DNA from: Alphaproteobacteria bacterium
Lineage (GTDB): Bacteria; Pseudomonadota; Alphaproteobacteria; SMXQ01
Assembly (NCBI GenBank): GCA_009380075.1
Contig: WHSO01000005.1
Coordinates: 22,646-86,645, forward strand
Length of the DNA stretch: 64,000 nucleotides
Reading direction: 5' to 3'
The notes under the pieces were generated by a model, which was not told the DNA's origin, ran no database searches, and saw only the letters and a program-made list of their open reading frames with translations. Within the stretch, counting starts at the first letter, position 1; the number at the start of each line of letters is the position of its first letter. Positions 8,572 to 18,691 of this stretch are shown here, piece by piece. A program made the position numbers and the translations under genes.

Positions 8572-10164
8572 ATGGCCGAGTCCCGGACATCTTTCGCCGC
8601 ACCAAGTGCCAAGACAACGGTGCGCGACCTCATGACCGTCGTCGCCGTGCTCGGCGCCGTTACGGTGCTGCGCCTCGTCGCGCTGGCCTACTACCGGCTC
8701 GACCTCTACCCCGACGAGGCGCAGTACTGGTCGTGGTCGCGCGACCTGGCCTGGGGGTATTTCTCCAAGCCGCCCGTCATCGCCTGGCTGATCGCCGCCA
8801 GCACCGCCGTCTGCGGCGCCGGCGAGGGCTGCATCAAGGCGTCGATCCCGCTCCTCTATTTTGCCACGTCCCTGCTGATCTACGGGATCGGCCGCCGGCT
8901 CTACGGCGGGACCATCGGATTTTTCGCCGCACTTGCGTTCATCACGCTGCCCGGCGTGAGCTACTCCGCCGTCATCGCATCGACGGACCCGCCGCTTTTC
9001 GCGTGCTGGGCGCTCGCGACCTATGCGCTGGTGCGCCTGGCCCAGGGGGAAGCGCGTCGCTTGGTCTGGTGGGTCGTGCTTGGCGCGGCCATCGGTCTCG
9101 GCCTCCTGTCCAAATACGCCATGGCGTTCTTCATCGTCGGCCTGGCGCTCTGGATCGCCTGCGACGGCGAGGCGCGCCGCCGCCTGGCGCTCCCGGAAAC
9201 GGCTGGCTGGCGCCGGCTCGGCCTTGGCCTTGCCATTGCCGGCGCGATCTACCTGCCCAATCTCGTCTGGAACATCCGGTCGCAGTTCGTCACCTTCGCC
9301 CACACCGGCGGCAACGCCAACCTCCGCGGCGACCTGTTCCATCCCGATCACCTGCTCGACTTCGTCGCTTCGCAGTTCGGCGTCTTCGGGCCGGTGCTGT
9401 TCGCCGTCCTCCTGTTTGTGATCCTCCGCCCCACGCGCTGGCGGGCCGACTGGCGGACCCGCCTGTTCGCCGCCCTGATCTTGCCGATGCTGGTGTCGAT
9501 CGCCGTGCTCGCGCTCCTGTCGCGGGCCAACGCCAACTGGGCGGCGCCTGTCTACGTCGCCGGCACGGTATGGGTCACCGCCGTCCTGATTGAGGGCGGC
9601 CGGCGCTGGCTCGCGGTGGCCTCCCTGGCACTGCATGTCGCGGTCGCCGCGGCGGTGGGTGTCTTGCCCGTCCTGCGCGACGGGCCCGGTACCTACGCAG
9701 GCCTGCGCTTTCCGCGCGGCCTCGACCCCTTCCTCCACTACGACGGGTGGCAGGAGGTCGGCGCGCGTCTTTCGGCGATCCGGGCGCGATTCCCAAGCGT
9801 GCCGCTACTGGTCGATGACCGCAAGCTATTGGCGGAGTTGCTCTACTACGTCCGGCCCTGGCCTGAGGATATCTACTCCTGGCGGCGCGACGGTCGGATC
9901 GGCGATCATTTCGACCTGACCCGTCCCATGCCGGAATCGCCGGGGGGCGACTACCTGTTCGTGACCGACTACGACGATCCCCGCTATATCCTGCGCCATT
10001 TCCGCGATTTTGCCATGATCGATGCGGTTTCGGTGCCCATTGCCGCCCGCCGGGATCTTCGCGTCTGGGTGTTTCACGTGCGCGGATTTCTCGGCTATAA
10101 GGCACCGCGCATGTTCTATGACGACAACCCGCTGGAGACCCGCAAAGGGCAGGCCGAAAGATGA
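8572..10164 (+). CDS. Glycosyltransferase family 39 / ArnT-like membrane protein
   Basis: YYRLDLYPDEAQYWSWSRDLAWGYFSKPPVIAWLI (PMT/ArnT acidic loop motif), multi-TM. Start may be 8548 or 8572. Confidence 0.85.
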   Translation: MAESRTSFAAPSAKTTVRDLMTVVAVLGAVTVLRLVALAYYRLDLYPDEAQYWSWSRDLAWGYFSKPPVIAWLIAASTAVCGAGEGCIKASIPLLYFATSLLIYGIGRRLYGGTIGFFAALAFITLPGVSYSAVIASTDPPLFACWALATYALVRLAQGEARRLVWWVVLGAAIGLGLLSKYAMAFFIVGLALWIACDGEARRRLALPETAGWRRLGLGLAIAGAIYLPNLVWNIRSQFVTFAHTGGNANLRGDLFHPDHLLDFVASQFGVFGPVLFAVLLFVILRPTRWRADWRTRLFAALILPMLVSIAVLALLSRANANWAAPVYVAGTVWVTAVLIEGGRRWLAVASLALHVAVAAAVGVLPVLRDGPGTYAGLRFPRGLDPFLHYDGWQEVGARLSAIRARFPSVPLLVDDRKLLAELLYYVRPWPEDIYSWRRDGRIGDHFDLTRPMPESPGGDYLFVTDYDDPRYILRHFRDFAMIDAVSVPIAARRDLRVWVFHVRGFLGYKAPRMFYDDNPLETRKGQAER

Positions 10165-12224
10165 GCCAGTACCGTATCACCGTCGACACCGGCGGCACCT
10201 TCACCGACGTGGTCTACTTCCGCGAAGATAAACGCGAAATCTCCATCCACAAACTGCCGTCGACGCCCCATGACCCGTCGCAGGCGATCGTCGCCGGGGT
10301 GCAGCACCTGCTCGACCAGGGGGTGAAGCCGGGAGACATCAAATATTTCTGTCACGGCACGACGGTCGGCACCAACGCGTTGCTGGAAGGGAAGGGCGCG
10401 CGCACCGGCTTGTTGGTCACGGAGGGATTCCGGGGCATCTACGAAGTCGGCGAACAATCCACGCCCCACGGGCCATCGGTGTTCGATATCGAGTACGAGA
10501 AGCCCAAGCTGCTCGCGCCCGAAAGCCTGACCGGCGAAGTGAGGGAGCGCGTCGATTTCCAGGGCCGCGTGCTGACGCCGCTGGACGAAGGGGCGCTGCG
10601 CGCGACGGTGCGGGGCCTGCACGCGAAGAAGGTCGAATCGGTCGCGGTCTGCCTGCTGTTCTCGTTCCTGTACCCGGCGCACGAGAAGCGGGTCGCCGAG
10701 ATCATCCAGGAGGAAGCGCCGGGCGTCAGTGTGTCCCTGTCGTCGGACGTGCTGCCGCAGATCCGCGAGTTCTTCCGGCTGTCGACCACGGTGATCAACG
10801 CCTGTCTGCAGCCGATCCTGGAACGCTATGTCCATCACCTGGAGCGCCAGCTCGATTCCGCCGGCGTGCGCACGGGCAAGCGCTATATCATGCAATCCAA
10901 CGGCGGCTCCGCCACCTTCGCCGCCGCCGCCCGCAAGGCAGTGGCGACCGTGCTGTCGGGCCCTGCGGGCGGCGTCACCGCGGGCGTAAATCTTGCCCGC
11001 GACGCGAAGGAACCCAACCTGATAACCTTCGACATGGGCGGCACCAGTTGCGACGTGGCGCTGATCCGCGACGGGCAGGCGTCCAACGCCAACCGTATCG
11101 AGGTCGACGGCCGCGTCATCGCCGTGCCGATGATGGACATCAATACCGTTTCGGCGGGCGGCGGGACGATCGCCCGCGTCGATACCGTGGGCCAGCTCCA
11201 GGTCGGTCCCGATTCCGCCGGCGCCGTGCCCGGGCCCGCCTGCTACGGCAAGGGCGGCACGCTGCCCACCGTGACTGACGCCAACCTCGCACTCGGCTAT
11301 CTCGGCGAGGGCAATTTTCTGGGCGGGCGCATGCGCCTCGACACCGCCCTCGCCCGCAAGGCGCTTCAGGACAACGTCGCCGGCCCCCTCGGCATGAGCG
11401 TCGAAGCGGCGGCCGAGGGCATCGTCCGCATCATCAACGTCAAGATGGAAGAAGCGATCAAGGCGATCTCGACCATGCGCGGCTACGACCTGCGCGATTT
11501 CATGCTGGTCGCTTTCGGCGGCGCGGGGCCGCTGCACGCGGGGCAGATGGCGCGCGACCTCGGCATGCGCGGCGTGCTGGTGCCGCTCTATCCTGGTGTC
11601 AATTCCGCGATCGGGCTGCTGCAGGCCGACGTGCGCCACGACTACGCGGCCTCGCGCCTTACGCTGCTGTCGGAGGTCGGTCCCGGCGAGGTGTCGAGCC
11701 GCCTCGGCGTCCTGGCGGATCAGGCGCGGGCCGAGCTGCGGGCCGAGGGATTCAAGGCATCCGAGATCGCCCTCGAATACGGGATCGACATGCGCTACGC
11801 CGGCCAGGGCTACGAGCTGACGGTTCCCCTCGATTCCGCCAGGGTCACAGGGAAGGTCCTTGCCGCCATGCGCGCGCTGTTCGATGCTACCCACAGGCAG
11901 TTGTTCGGCCACAGCGCGCCGGACGAACCGGTGGAAGCGGTCACCTACCGGGTGACCGGCGTCGGCAGGCTGCCGGAGGTCCGCATGCCGACCTTCCGCA
12001 AGCAGGGCCAGAAGCTGAAGGATGCCCGCCTCGGTACCCGCCGCGCGCGCTTCGACGGCGAAACCGGCGATGTCGCCGTGTACCAGCGCGAGCGCCTCGA
12101 CGTCGGCCACAGGGTCAAGGGGCCGGCGGTTATCGAGCAGCTCGATTCGACCATCGTCCTCCACCCCGGACAGGTGGCCGAGGTCGACCGGTTCCGAAAC
12201 CTCCATATCACCGAAGGGAAGTGA
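10161..12224 (+). CDS. Hydantoinase/oxoprolinase family protein, A subunit
   Basis: YRITVDTGGTFTDVV, CHGTTVGTNALLEGKGARTGLLVTEGFRG, FDMGGTSCDVALI, GGAGPLHAGQMA; overlaps the preceding gene by 4 bp. Confidence 0.93.
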   Translation: MSQYRITVDTGGTFTDVVYFREDKREISIHKLPSTPHDPSQAIVAGVQHLLDQGVKPGDIKYFCHGTTVGTNALLEGKGARTGLLVTEGFRGIYEVGEQSTPHGPSVFDIEYEKPKLLAPESLTGEVRERVDFQGRVLTPLDEGALRATVRGLHAKKVESVAVCLLFSFLYPAHEKRVAEIIQEEAPGVSVSLSSDVLPQIREFFRLSTTVINACLQPILERYVHHLERQLDSAGVRTGKRYIMQSNGGSATFAAAARKAVATVLSGPAGGVTAGVNLARDAKEPNLITFDMGGTSCDVALIRDGQASNANRIEVDGRVIAVPMMDINTVSAGGGTIARVDTVGQLQVGPDSAGAVPGPACYGKGGTLPTVTDANLALGYLGEGNFLGGRMRLDTALARKALQDNVAGPLGMSVEAAAEGIVRIINVKMEEAIKAISTMRGYDLRDFMLVAFGGAGPLHAGQMARDLGMRGVLVPLYPGVNSAIGLLQADVRHDYAASRLTLLSEVGPGEVSSRLGVLADQARAELRAEGFKASEIALEYGIDMRYAGQGYELTVPLDSARVTGKVLAAMRALFDATHRQLFGHSAPDEPVEAVTYRVTGVGRLPEVRMPTFRKQGQKLKDARLGTRRARFDGETGDVAVYQRERLDVGHRVKGPAVIEQLDSTIVLHPGQVAEVDRFRNLHITEGK

Positions 12225-12225
12225 C

Positions 12226-14046
12226 ATGGCACGGCTCACTCCATCACGGTCTTCTTCATCCCGGCGGGGTCGCAAGGCGCCCGCGCGACGATCCGTGAAA
12301 ACGGCCCCGGCGCGCCGCCGCGACCACATCGACCCGGTGACCTTCCAGGTCATCAAGGCGTCCCTCGTCGGCATCGTCCGTGAAATGCAGAACTGCCTGT
12401 TCCGGACCGGGTTCTCCACCATCATCCGCGAGAGTCAGGATGCATCCTGCGCCCTGATGAACGCGAGCGGTGACGTCGTCGCCCAGCATGTCGTGCTGCC
12501 GCTCCACATCGGTGCCTTTCCCCATTGCACGGCGGCGGTGATCCGCGATTACGGCCACGATCTCGCGCCGGGGGATGCCTTCCTCATCAATCATACCTAC
12601 GAAGGCGGCAGTCCCCACGCGCCCGACATGGCGGTGATCACGCCGATCTTCGTGGGCAAGCGGCTCATCGGCTTCTGCGGCAATATCGCCCACAAGCCCG
12701 ACCTCGGCGGGCCGGTGCCCGGGAGCTGCTTCGCGCTGGCCAAGGAGATTTTCGCCGAGGGTCTGCATCTTCCGGCCGTGCGATGCGAGCAGGATTTCAG
12801 GCCCCTGCGCGAGGTCGCGCGCATCATCGGCGCCAATTCCCGTACCCCCGAAATGGTGCTGGGCGACATCCGCGGCCAGATCGGGGCGGACCGCCTGGGC
12901 GAGCGGCGGGTCGCCGAGCTCATCGGCAAGTACGGCGACAATCAGGTGCTGGCCAGTTTCGACGAGTTGATGCGGGTCTCCGAAGGCATCCTGCGCGCCG
13001 CCATCGCCAGGTGGAAGGACGGCCGCTTCGAGGCGGAACGCTTCGTCGACAACGACGGCATCGACCTCGACAAGCCGATCCGCGTCCATGTCGTCGTTGA
13101 GAAGAAGGACGACCGCATCTCGTTCGATTTCTCGGACTCCAACGACCAGACGCGCGGGCCCGCCAACATTCGCCCGCCGCTGGTGCAGGCGGCGATGGTC
13201 TATACCCTCATCACCCAGGTGGATCCGAGCATCACCATCAACTCCGGTCTCCTTCGGGTGGCGGAGATCAAGTTGCGCGAGGGCAGCGTCGTCAATCCGA
13301 TCTTTCCGGCGCCGGTCAACACCTACATGCCGACCGTGACGGCGGTCACCGAAGCAACCGTCGAGGCGATGAGCAACATCGTTCCCGGCCGGGCCCGCGC
13401 CGACGGCTGCGGCTCGCGCTCGATCATCATCGGCGGCCGCTCGACCCGCTCCGGCAAGGGCTACGTGCAGTATGAGATCGTCGGCGGTGGCACCGGCGGG
13501 CGGGCGATGAAGGACGGCGTCTCGGGCGCCTGCTCGCACCAGTCGAACGCCCGCGTCGCTCCGATCGAAATCATCGAGTCCGAGTTTCCGACGCGCCTGC
13601 GCCGGTTCGAGCTGATCCGCGATTCGGGCGGCGCCGGCGAAAACCGCGGCGGCCTCGGCGTGCTGCGTGAATATGAAAACCTGGGGGAGGCGCGGTTCTC
13701 GATCCGCTCCAACAAGCATTTCATTCCGCCGCGCGGTGTGGCGTCCGGCAATGACGGGCGGTGCGGGCGGCTCACGGTCCATCCGGGCGAGGCGGAGGAG
13801 AAGATCCTGCCGTCGCGCTATTCCGACTACCCGCTCGCCGACGGCGACATCTTCTGCCTGGAAACGCCCGGCGGTGGCGGCTACGGCGATCCGAAGAAGC
13901 GCGCGCCCGAGCGCGTCGTCAACGACGTCAACGAAGGCTATGTGTCCGTGGCGGCGGCGCGGGAAATCTACGGTGTCGCCCTGGCGGAACGGGATGGTAT
14001 TTTTGTGCTCGACGAAGCTGCGACCCGCACGCTTCGGAGAGCCTAA
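12226..14046 (+). CDS. Hydantoinase B/oxoprolinase family protein
   Basis: IDPVTFQVIKASLVGIVREMQNCLFRTGFSTIIRESQDASCAL; NDVNEGYVSVAAAREIYGV C-terminus. Start set at ATG 12226 downstream of hyuA-like stop. Confidence 0.92.
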   Translation: MARLTPSRSSSSRRGRKAPARRSVKTAPARRRDHIDPVTFQVIKASLVGIVREMQNCLFRTGFSTIIRESQDASCALMNASGDVVAQHVVLPLHIGAFPHCTAAVIRDYGHDLAPGDAFLINHTYEGGSPHAPDMAVITPIFVGKRLIGFCGNIAHKPDLGGPVPGSCFALAKEIFAEGLHLPAVRCEQDFRPLREVARIIGANSRTPEMVLGDIRGQIGADRLGERRVAELIGKYGDNQVLASFDELMRVSEGILRAAIARWKDGRFEAERFVDNDGIDLDKPIRVHVVVEKKDDRISFDFSDSNDQTRGPANIRPPLVQAAMVYTLITQVDPSITINSGLLRVAEIKLREGSVVNPIFPAPVNTYMPTVTAVTEATVEAMSNIVPGRARADGCGSRSIIIGGRSTRSGKGYVQYEIVGGGTGGRAMKDGVSGACSHQSNARVAPIEIIESEFPTRLRRFELIRDSGGAGENRGGLGVLREYENLGEARFSIRSNKHFIPPRGVASGNDGRCGRLTVHPGEAEEKILPSRYSDYPLADGDIFCLETPGGGGYGDPKKRAPERVVNDVNEGYVSVAAAREIYGVALAERDGIFVLDEAATRTLRRA

Positions 14047-15443
14047 GCCTTCGAGCCCAGCCCCAGCCGGAACGGCCAGGCACCCCTCGGGCGCGGCGTG
14101 TACCGGCCGGCGAGGGCCTCGGGAAGGTCGATGCCGGAGCGGGCGAAGATGCCGCGCATCCATACTGCGGCGGCGAAGCCGATCCAGGCGCCGAACACCA
14201 CGTCGGAAACAAAGTGCTGGTACTCGGCCACCCGCGTGACGAGAACCGCCAGCGCTACCGCGAGGAAGGCCACCCGGAAGCGCGGCAGAATAAAGCCGAG
14301 TCCGACCATCATCGCGGTGATGGTATTGGCGTGGCCGGATGGAAAGGACATGAACTTCGCGGTCAGGCTGAGCCAGTGGAAACCGGCATCGCCCGAGCTC
14401 AGGAAAACGCCGGGGCGGGCCCGCCCGAACAGAATCTTCAGCAGGATCCCGGCCAGTCCGGCCACCGCGGTCGCGGCGAACAGGTAGAGCGGCAGCATCG
14501 ACCATGCCTTGAACTGCAGCTCGCGCGCCGTTCCCGGCGCCACCTTCGCTCCGAGCCACAGGGCGGCGAAACACAGGGCGAAAATGATGTACCAGCGCGT
14601 CGATTCGCCGACGTTGGCGACGCGCTCGAACCAGACATGAAGATCTGGCGGCGCCTTTGCGGCCCATCGGGCGACGGGCTCATCGATGAAGGCGACGCAC
14701 AGGGTGGTGGCGGCGGCGACCCCCGCCAGAATCATCAAATGTCGCCGAAACGAACGGGTCTGCATCAGTTCGGCCACAGCACGCGAAACCTCATCCCGGG
14801 CGATCAGCCAATGATGCAGCGTCCAGGCGACCCCGATGTTGATGAAGCCGGCGAAGACGATATCGGACAGCCAGTGCGATCCCTGGGCCATGCGGCCGAG
14901 CCCTATGATGGACCCGGCGGCGACGGCCGCAGCGACGGCGGCCCGGCGCCGGGTGCCCGGTGCCGCCAGAAGGGCGAAGGTGACAAGGAAAAACCCCACC
15001 GCGGCATGGCCTGAGACAAAGGCGCAATTGGCCGGACACTCCTTCGCTGGAATGATCGCGGAACTGAACGCCTTGGGGCCGCCGAATTCGACGATCTGCG
15101 CCGGACGCGCGCGGCCCCAGTTTTCCTTGAGCAGGCCGTTGCTCAGGAGCCCCGGGCCGACGGCGAGCGACAGCGCCACGTAAACGATGACGGCGCGGCG
15201 CACGCGAAACCGCGCCAGTGCCGGTATGAGCCAGGGGAGGGTCGCGACGATGAGCCCCGCCACGGTCAGCCACGGGATGACCGGCACGGATTCGTAGATC
15301 GCGACGACGGGCCACCACTCCCTGAGCGGAAAATGCTTCGGCGGAACGTGAAAAAGGCGCGCGGTTTCGATGTCGAGGCCGGGGAACAGGACGAACACGA
15401 AGGCCGCCGCAACCGCCAGAGCCAGAAAGTAAGCTGGTTTCAT
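14043..15443 (-). CDS. Phosphatase PAP2 family protein with two PAP2 domains
   Basis: 466 aa; domain 1 KENWGRARP...FVSGHA...GRMAQGSHWLSD; domain 2 KILFGRARP...FPSGHAN...TRVAEYQHFVSD. Confidence 0.9.
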   Translation of the reverse strand: MKPAYFLALAVAAAFVFVLFPGLDIETARLFHVPPKHFPLREWWPVVAIYESVPVIPWLTVAGLIVATLPWLIPALARFRVRRAVIVYVALSLAVGPGLLSNGLLKENWGRARPAQIVEFGGPKAFSSAIIPAKECPANCAFVSGHAAVGFFLVTFALLAAPGTRRRAAVAAAVAAGSIIGLGRMAQGSHWLSDIVFAGFINIGVAWTLHHWLIARDEVSRAVAELMQTRSFRRHLMILAGVAAATTLCVAFIDEPVARWAAKAPPDLHVWFERVANVGESTRWYIIFALCFAALWLGAKVAPGTARELQFKAWSMLPLYLFAATAVAGLAGILLKILFGRARPGVFLSSGDAGFHWLSLTAKFMSFPSGHANTITAMMVGLGFILPRFRVAFLAVALAVLVTRVAEYQHFVSDVVFGAWIGFAAAVWMRGIFARSGIDLPEALAGRYTPRPRGAWPFRLGLGSKA

Positions 15444-17104
15444 CGTCCTTCCGGTTTCGCCCGGTAAAGGGTGAGGCGCGTCAGGCGCCCGCGCGCCGTG
15501 TTGAAGCCGGATGCGGTTCCGAGCCGTTCCGCGGCGATCCCGAGGGCGGCGAGCGCGGCCGTGAACTTAGCCGTCTCGGCGCTCTCGATCAATGCCACTG
15601 CGCCGGGTCGGGAGGCCAGATGCCGCGCCGCGCCGGCGCCCCCGGTGAGCACGGTGTCCGTCCCCAGGGCGAAGACGATGCTGGGCTCTGCGTAGCCGGC
15701 GACCGCCACCGACGGCCCCGGCGTCAACCGGTGCCGGCTGACCAGATCGACCGCCGCCCGGGTCGGCCAGATCGGCAGCGCCGGCAGGGTCAGGGCAAAC
15801 GTCACGCCGACGAAAGGCACGACGGCAAGGGCGGCGAGCCCGAGCGCCCCTGCAGGGCGCCTCCACCACGCCCAGACGCCTCCTGCCAGCGCCGCCACCG
15901 CCAGTGCCACGGCGGCGATCCAGGTGCCGGGCGGCAGGCGCAGGCTGAGATAGGAGAGAAGGGTCGGCAGGGCGGCTGCGAGTGCGATGCCGACGACGGC
16001 GCTCAGGGTGATCCAGGTACGCGCGCCCCAGCGTCTCAGGCGATCCGTGAAGGATTCCGCTGTCGCGGCGAGCCCGATCAGCAGCGCGAGAGCGGGATAC
16101 AGCGGCAGTACATAGTGGGCGAGCTTGGTCGGCACCGCTTCGAACATGAGCCAGGCGGGCACGGCCCAGGCCAGGGCAAAGCGGACCACGGCAGCCTCGC
16201 GGTTCATCCAGGCCCAGGCCAGCGCCGGCGCCAGAAGGATCGAGGCGGGGAAGAAGGTGATGGCCGCCAGCGCCAGGTACATGCCGGGTGGGCCGCCGTG
16301 GGATTCGTGCGCGCCCACCAGCTTGGGCAGCAGGTCGCCGGTGAACGCGGCCGCGACGAAATTGCTGTCCCCCAGACTGGAAAGAATGAACCACGGCGCG
16401 GCGATGGCCACGGCGAGCAGGCATCCCCACAGCGGGTGCAGCGCCGCGCGAAACCGTCGATTGCTGCCGGTGCCGCGATCGGCGATCAGCAGCGCGGCGA
16501 TGGTCAGCCCGGCGATCAGCGGTGCCACCGGTCCCTTGATCAGGATTCCGGTGCCGAGAGCGCCCCAGAACAGGGCGGCGAGCCACGGGGCCGTTGCCTG
16601 CTCCGCACGTGCCGCCGTGTAAAGGCGCAGGAGCGTGCCCTGGGCCGCGACCACGAGGGCGAGCAGGATCGCATCGGTCTTGGCGATATGGGCCTCGACC
16701 GCGAGCAGCAGGCAGGACGCCAGCGCCAGCGCGGCAAGGAACGCCGCTTCGACGCCGGCGACCGGCCGGGCGAGCGCGAACAGCAGCAGCACCGCACCGA
16801 TGGCGCCGAGGACCGACACCAGCCGGTAGGCCCAGATGGCGCCGGTATCGCCGCCGGCGAACGCCTGGATCGCGGCCGCCTGGAGCCAGTAGATGCCCGC
16901 CGGCTTCTTGTCGCGGGACTGGTCCTGAAAGCGGATATGGACGAAATCCCCGCTTTCCATCATCTGCCGGGTGGCCTGGGCGAAGCGGGCCTCGTCGCGG
17001 TCGGTCACCGGAAGGGCGTGGATTCCCGGGAGATAGAGGGCGAGGCCCAGAAGAAAGAGCAGGACGAGGGCGCGGGGTCCCCGGATGGTGCGCGGCAGGG
17101 TCAT
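15440..17104 (-). CDS. ArnT-like glycosyltransferase family 39 protein
   Basis: MTLPRTIRGPRALVLLFLLGLALYLPGIHALPVTDRDEARFAQATRQMMESGDFVHIRFQDQSRDKKPAGIYWLQA: ArnT/PMT N-terminal signature. Start at 17104 preferred over 17251. Confidence 0.9.
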   Translation of the reverse strand: MTLPRTIRGPRALVLLFLLGLALYLPGIHALPVTDRDEARFAQATRQMMESGDFVHIRFQDQSRDKKPAGIYWLQAAAIQAFAGGDTGAIWAYRLVSVLGAIGAVLLLFALARPVAGVEAAFLAALALASCLLLAVEAHIAKTDAILLALVVAAQGTLLRLYTAARAEQATAPWLAALFWGALGTGILIKGPVAPLIAGLTIAALLIADRGTGSNRRFRAALHPLWGCLLAVAIAAPWFILSSLGDSNFVAAAFTGDLLPKLVGAHESHGGPPGMYLALAAITFFPASILLAPALAWAWMNREAAVVRFALAWAVPAWLMFEAVPTKLAHYVLPLYPALALLIGLAATAESFTDRLRRWGARTWITLSAVVGIALAAALPTLLSYLSLRLPPGTWIAAVALAVAALAGGVWAWWRRPAGALGLAALAVVPFVGVTFALTLPALPIWPTRAAVDLVSRHRLTPGPSVAVAGYAEPSIVFALGTDTVLTGGAGAARHLASRPGAVALIESAETAKFTAALAALGIAAERLGTASGFNTARGRLTRLTLYRAKPEGR

Positions 17105-17232
17105 GATCGACGTGGGCTTCCCTTCCCGGGCCTTGGTTTCCGGGGTTCCGGAGGAGTGTATCAACAAACGCCTTGGACAAGAATCGCCCCGTTCTGTAAA
17201 ACCCGAGCAAACCGGACACCCCGCGGAAAGAG

Positions 17233-17970
17233 ATGCAGGCAAGCCCGTCACCCGTGCTCTCGGTCGTCGTTCCCGTACGCAACGAAGCCGACAACATTAT
17301 CCCGCTGATCGAGGAGATCCACGCGGCGCTCGAGGGCGCGCACGCGTTCGAGGTGATCTACGTCAACGACGGCTCCTCCGACGCGACGGCGGACCGCCTT
17401 GCCGAGGCGCGCACCCGCTTTCCCCGGCTCCGCGTAATGACCCATCGGGTGAGCTGCGGCCAGTCCACCGCCATCCGCACCGGCGCCGAAGCCGCGCGCG
17501 GCACCTGGATCGTGACCCTCGACGGCGACGGCCAGAACGACCCGGCCGATATCCCCGCTCTGGTGCGGATCGCGATCGAGGATGCGACGGGACGGGTGCA
17601 CCTGGTCACCGGCATTCGCGCCAAACGTCAAGACAACTGGCTGCGGCGGGTCTCCTCGCGTGTCGCCAATACCGTCCGCCAGGCCCTGCTGCGCGACGGC
17701 GTCAGCGACACCGGCTGCGGCCTCAAGGTGATGCGCCGGGACGCCTTCCTCCGCCTGCCGTACTTCGATCACATGCACCGCTATTATCCAGCGCTCATCA
17801 TCCGCGGCGGCGGTGCCATCCGTTGCGTTCCCGTCAATCACCGTCCGCGCCTGCGTGGCACCTCGAACTACGGCCTGTTCGACCGGCTGTGGGTCGGCAT
17901 CACCGACCTGTTCGGGGTGGCCTGGCTCGCCCGCCGGGCAAAGCGGCCCGACATCGCTCCCGAAAGCTGA
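17233..17970 (+). CDS. Glycosyltransferase family 2 (dolichyl-/undecaprenyl-phosphate sugar transferase-like)
   Basis: LSVVVPVRNEADNIIPLIEEI, YVNDGSSDAT, TLDGDGQNDPADIP. Confidence 0.92.
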   Translation: MQASPSPVLSVVVPVRNEADNIIPLIEEIHAALEGAHAFEVIYVNDGSSDATADRLAEARTRFPRLRVMTHRVSCGQSTAIRTGAEAARGTWIVTLDGDGQNDPADIPALVRIAIEDATGRVHLVTGIRAKRQDNWLRRVSSRVANTVRQALLRDGVSDTGCGLKVMRRDAFLRLPYFDHMHRYYPALIIRGGGAIRCVPVNHRPRLRGTSNYGLFDRLWVGITDLFGVAWLARRAKRPDIAPES

Positions 17971-17977
17971 TCGCTTC

Positions 17978-18691
17978 ATGTCCGCGCTCAAGCCCTATCT
18001 GCGCGGCCTCGTGCTGATCGCGACCTTCGTCGCGCTCGGCTATCTGGTCAAGGAAACGGGCCTGTACGACCTGCTTGACGAACGCTGGATCGACCGCGAG
18101 ATCCGCGGCCGCGGCATCGCCGGCGAACTCCTGTTCCTGGGTCTCGGCGCGGTGCTGACCGCCATCGGCTTTCCGCGCCAGGCGGTGAGCTTCCTCGGCG
18201 GCTACGCCTTCGGCTTCGGCGCGGGGACGGCTCTCGCCCTTGCCGCCGCCGGCTGCGGCTGCATCCTCGCCTTCACCTTTGCCCGCATCCTGGGGCGTGA
18301 ATTCGTGCGCGGGAAATTCGGCCCGCGCGTGCGCCGCCTCGACGATTTTCTGCGCGACCATCCGTTCTCCATGGCGCTCCTGATCCGCCTTCTGCCGGTC
18401 GGTTCCAATGTGGTGACGAACCTTGCCGCCGGCGTGTCCGGCATCCACGCCGTGCCCTTCATCGCCGGCTCGGTCATCGGCTACCTGCCGCAGACCGTGA
18501 TCTTCGCCCTGCTCGGGTCGGGGATTCACCTCGACCCGAGCCTCCGCATCGGCGCCAGCGTGGTGCTGTTCGTGGTATCGGGCATGCTCGGCGTCTACCT
18601 GTTCCGCCGTTACCGCACCAGTCGCGCGCTCGACGCCGATGTCGCCCTCGGCGCCGACGGCGGGGGAAACCCCGACGGGGGCGGGCGATGA
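17978..18691 (+). CDS. TVP38/TMEM64 (VTT/DedA-like) family membrane protein
   Basis: [67 protein letters not shown]; start at internal ATG 17978 after GT2 stop. Confidence 0.85.
   Translation: MSALKPYLRGLVLIATFVALGYLVKETGLYDLLDERWIDREIRGRGIAGELLFLGLGAVLTAIGFPRQAVSFLGGYAFGFGAGTALALAAAGCGCILAFTFARILGREFVRGKFGPRVRRLDDFLRDHPFSMALLIRLLPVGSNVVTNLAAGVSGIHAVPFIAGSVIGYLPQTVIFALLGSGIHLDPSLRIGASVVLFVVSGMLGVYLFRRYRTSRALDADVALGADGGGNPDGGGR

Noticed and set aside
10116-12425. 769-aa antisense ORF opposite the hyuA-like gene
   Set aside because: High-GC shadow ORF: composition is R/H/A/G-rich and lacks motifs, while the plus strand encodes a clear oxoprolinase.
12256-14667. 803-aa antisense ORF opposite the hyuB-like and PAP2 genes
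   Set aside because: Spans two real genes with recognisable families; typical GC-rich shadow ORF.
15567-17308. Long ORFs in alternative frames on both strands over the GT39 gene
   Set aside because: Arg/Gly/Pro-rich, motif-free; the ArnT-like frame is the real one.
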